Positions 62,651 to 64,000 of a DNA stretch of 64,000 bases are shown here, piece after piece. The notes beneath the pieces are model-generated. The model saw only the letters and a program-made list of their open reading frames with translations. It had not been told where the DNA came from and made no database searches. The position numbers and the translations under genes were made by a program. Each line of letters opens with the position of its first letter. Positions within the stretch are counted from its first letter, which is position 1. This DNA comes from Qipengyuania marincola. Lineage in GTDB: Bacteria; Pseudomonadota; Alphaproteobacteria; Sphingomonadales; Sphingomonadaceae. The DNA is taken from the NCBI RefSeq assembly GCF_029688625.1, contig NZ_JARULC010000003.1, positions 186,001 through 250,000 on the forward strand, read 5' to 3'.

Positions 62651-63123
62651 TGGACAAGTTCGAACAGCAGGCCATCGATCGATTGGTTCACCAAACTTCA
62701 CCTGAGGACATTCGGCGCGTGATGGAAAATGCGCGCGACAAATCACCCGCAGTACACAAGGCGGCATTCCGAAGGTTGGTCGAGGTCTCTGCTCAAGATG
62801 CCGACGATCCCATTTCCAAAGCCTGTTGGGAGATGGTCTACACAGTCGAGGGGATCAGAAAGCAATTGGGCCGACCTGTTTGGCGTATGAACAGGCTTCG
62901 GCCAAAGATCGAGAAGGACGGCGAGATTGCAGCGCTCGAATACTGTGCTCGCAACCGTACCGATGGATTCGACGAGGTTCTCGAATATGAGCTTGCTGAG
63001 TTCACAGCCGAAGCAATCATCCTTAGATTTCCCGACACCTTCACTGACGAAAATCTGCGCGGAATCGCTCGAACAAGGTTGGTGGATGCGGGCGTAGATG
63101 TCGACGCAGCAGTGAGAGGGTAA
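62650..63123 (+). CDS. Uncharacterised 157-residue protein coupled to ettA
   Basis: ATG 62650 overlaps the ettA stop (TGATG), so reinitiation is expected; a GTG one codon earlier is possible. The protein is helical and charged, with FEQQAIDRLVHQTSPEDIRRVM at the start and EFTAEAIILRFPDTFTDE near the end. No family recognised. GC is lower than in ettA, which suggests a later insertion at the end of the ettA transcript. Confidence 0.65.
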   Translation: MDKFEQQAIDRLVHQTSPEDIRRVMENARDKSPAVHKAAFRRLVEVSAQDADDPISKACWEMVYTVEGIRKQLGRPVWRMNRLRPKIEKDGEIAALEYCARNRTDGFDEVLEYELAEFTAEAIILRFPDTFTDENLRGIARTRLVDAGVDVDAAVRG

Positions 63124-63140
63124 TTTTTCCTGATACATAT

Positions 63141-63224
63141 CGTCACCCCGAACTTGATCCGGAGTCCAGTTTTTTCAGACGCCGCTACAGAGTAAGCGGG
63201 ATGCCGGATTAAGTCCGGGATGAC
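63141..63224. repeat. Intergenic palindromic repeat element
   Basis: The left arm (63142-63167, GTCACCCCGAACTTGATCCGG...) and right arm (63196-63224) are imperfect inverted repeats built on the GTCATCCCGGACTT(A/G)ATCCGG core that is scattered in many alphaproteobacterial intergenic regions. It can form a long hairpin and may end the ettA-side transcript. Only one copy is in this window. Confidence 0.6.
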
Positions 63225-63243
63225 TAGGGATGGAACGGCGCGG

Positions 63244-63546
63244 TCAGCCCGCCGCCACCAATCTCTTAACATCGGGCTCCTCGCCATTCAGCTTTAGCTG
63301 CGCCAAATCATACGCCACCTGCATCCGCAGTAGCGTGTCGGCCCTGATGCCGAAGGCCTTTTCGAAGCGCAGCGCCATCACCGGCGACAGGGCAGCACGG
63401 CCGTTCAGCAGCGCGCTCATGTTCTGGCGGCTCACGCCCAGATGCGCGGCGCATTCGGTAACGCTCAAATCGTACGGCTCGACGATCTCATGCAGCAACC
63501 AGGTCCCCACATGCGAATGAAGCGAGGGATGCAGTTCGATACCCAT
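63244..63546 (-). CDS. higA: HigA-family antitoxin
   Basis: 100 residues: HPSLHSHVGTWLLHEIVEPYDLS through LGVSRQNMSALLNGRAAL (helix-turn-helix, about 30-55) and ISPxMALRFEKAFG-type phrase (LSPVMALRFEKAF) characterise HigA. It neutralises HigB and binds the operator. It begins at the last base of the higB stop (1-bp overlap). Confidence 0.93.
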   Translation of the reverse strand: MGIELHPSLHSHVGTWLLHEIVEPYDLSVTECAAHLGVSRQNMSALLNGRAALSPVMALRFEKAFGIRADTLLRMQVAYDLAQLKLNGEEPDVKRLVAAG

Positions 63547-63827
63547 CAGTGATAGTCCTCGAGATCGAGGTCGGCGATCGTATTCTCGTCAACCTTGGTG
63601 AATGTCAGCCGCCAGTTGCGCGTGACGGTGACGGAAAACGTTCCGGCACGGTCCCCGGTCAGCGGATGGAAACCGAAATTCGGTGGTTCGTACAGTCGCT
63701 CGAAAGATCGGGCCGCGACAACGAATTCCAGAATGCGCGCCATCCGGACCGGCTCGATCACACCCTTGGCCTTGCCGGTCTCCACGAAACGCCGCAGAGC
63801 CTTGTGCCGTATGCTCTCGATTTCCAT
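63546..63827 (-). CDS. higB: HigB-family (RelE superfamily) mRNA interferase toxin
   Basis: 93 residues, the HigB length: RHKALRRFVETG at the N-terminus and FHPLTGDRAGTFSVTVTRNWRLTF near the C-terminus contain the basic catalytic surface. It would cut mRNA in the ribosome. Toxin-first order (higB-higA) is the normal higBA arrangement. The start codon is only 4 bp from the operator palindrome, so the message may be leaderless. Confidence 0.92.
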   Translation of the reverse strand: MEIESIRHKALRRFVETGKAKGVIEPVRMARILEFVVAARSFERLYEPPNFGFHPLTGDRAGTFSVTVTRNWRLTFTKVDENTIADLDLEDYH

Positions 63828-63830
63828 CGA

Positions 63831-63877
63831 GCGTCATGTATCGCTTGACACCACGCCTGTCAAGTGTCGCATGACGC
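63831..63877 (-). promoter_or_regulatory. higBA promoter-operator palindrome
   Basis: A 47-bp two-part inverted repeat: GCGTCATG (63831-63838) with CATGACGC (63870-63877) and CTTGACA (63844-63850) with TGTCAAG (63858-63864). On the minus strand TTGACA (63858-63863) and TACATG (63835-63840) are spaced by 17 bp, giving a promoter inside the operator. HigA is expected to bind the arms. Confidence 0.75.
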
Positions 63878-64000
63878 TTCGCTGCGTTTGACTCCCCCCA
63901 CCCCGGTTTGACACAATAGCGGGCAACGCGCTCGAAAAGCGGGCGCATTTCCCGACGGCGCATCCCTCGCGCCGCGAACACGAAATCCAAAGGAATACCA
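63878..64000. other. Window end without a supported gene
   Basis: A minus-strand frame crosses this stretch and continues through higB in another phase; its composition (Arg-rich) is that of a shadow frame or an intergenic repeat. Nothing else is supported. Confidence 0.5.

Noticed and set aside
63589-63990. 133-codon minus-strand frame across higB and the window end
   Set aside because: Out of phase with the clear HigB product, Arg-rich and crosses the operator; looks like intergenic repeat translation.

Overview
The window reads as a chromosomal segment of an alphaproteobacterium of the order Sphingomonadales, most likely family Erythrobacteraceae. The basis is the high GC, dense coding, the gene order rpsB-tsf-pyrH-frr-uppS-cdsA-dxr-rseP-bamA-ompH-fabZ with no lpxD/lpxA between ompH and fabZ, the rseP and bamA sequence types, an alphaproteobacterial LexA box (GAAC-N7-GAAC), a CtrA box (TTAA-N7-TTAAC), and an NDUFS4-like complex I accessory subunit. 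No database search was possible, so genus is inference.

Layout. 1-15.8 kb: mostly minus-strand housekeeping genes for translation (rpmE, tsf, rpsB, frr), UMP kinase, undecaprenyl-PP and CDP-DAG synthesis, isoprenoid precursor (dxr), site-2 protease, outer-membrane assembly (bamA, Skp-like) and fatty acid synthesis (fabZ). They are followed by the phosphatidylethanolamine branch (psd, pssA) and a FabH-like ketosynthase. Two plus-strand genes (metallophosphoesterase, PilZ) interrupt the block between tsf and pyrH, and a small plus-strand membrane-protein gene with a LexA box lies between rpsB and pssA. 15.8-31.5 kb: an FNR-type regulator, tRNA-Tyr, rlmB, HU, Lon, YbaB-DnaX-SRP RNA, a class A beta-lactamase coupled to an NDUFS4-like gene, HrpB helicase, polyprenyl diphosphate synthase, chorismate mutase, and a PhoP/PhoQ-like two-component system with a PepSY protein. 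31.6-41.3 kb: amidohydrolase, Uup-type ABC-F ATPase with an Fe-S-type uracil-DNA glycosylase-like protein, regulators, a glycosyltransferase and yajC-secD-secF. 41.5-53.9 kb: tRNA-Pro(GGG), a GTA-type holin, a candidate zinc peptidase, aroQ-accB-accC, assorted metabolic and unknown genes, a CtrA-box gene for a tiny secreted repeat protein, an Lrp regulator, a degenerate histidine kinase and a polysaccharide deacetylase.

53.9-57.2 kb is a small decayed genomic island inserted at the 3' end of a CAT-anticodon tRNA. It is bounded by a 17-bp perfect repeat of the tRNA end and by paired TGTGACACA repeats placed symmetrically 63 bp inside each att core. Inside are an integrase N-terminus fused to the C-terminal part of a type I modification gene (hsdM), a complete hsdS and small unknown genes. 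Directly after it, tRNA-Pro(TGG) carries a second duplicated 3' end 73 bp downstream, a likely scar of another integration event.

57.4-64 kb: GST, MATE transporter, diguanylate cyclase, EttA translation factor with a coupled unknown gene, and a higBA toxin-antitoxin pair whose promoter lies inside a 47-bp palindromic operator.

The most interesting observations are (i) a LexA-box-controlled 80-residue single-span membrane protein, a candidate SOS division inhibitor, (ii) the island with symmetric arm sites and an int/hsdM deletion fusion, (iii) a CtrA-box secreted repeat protein, (iv) a perfect EF-hand loop inside the Skp-like chaperone, and (v) a class A beta-lactamase with the Cys69/Cys238 pair typical of carbapenemases.
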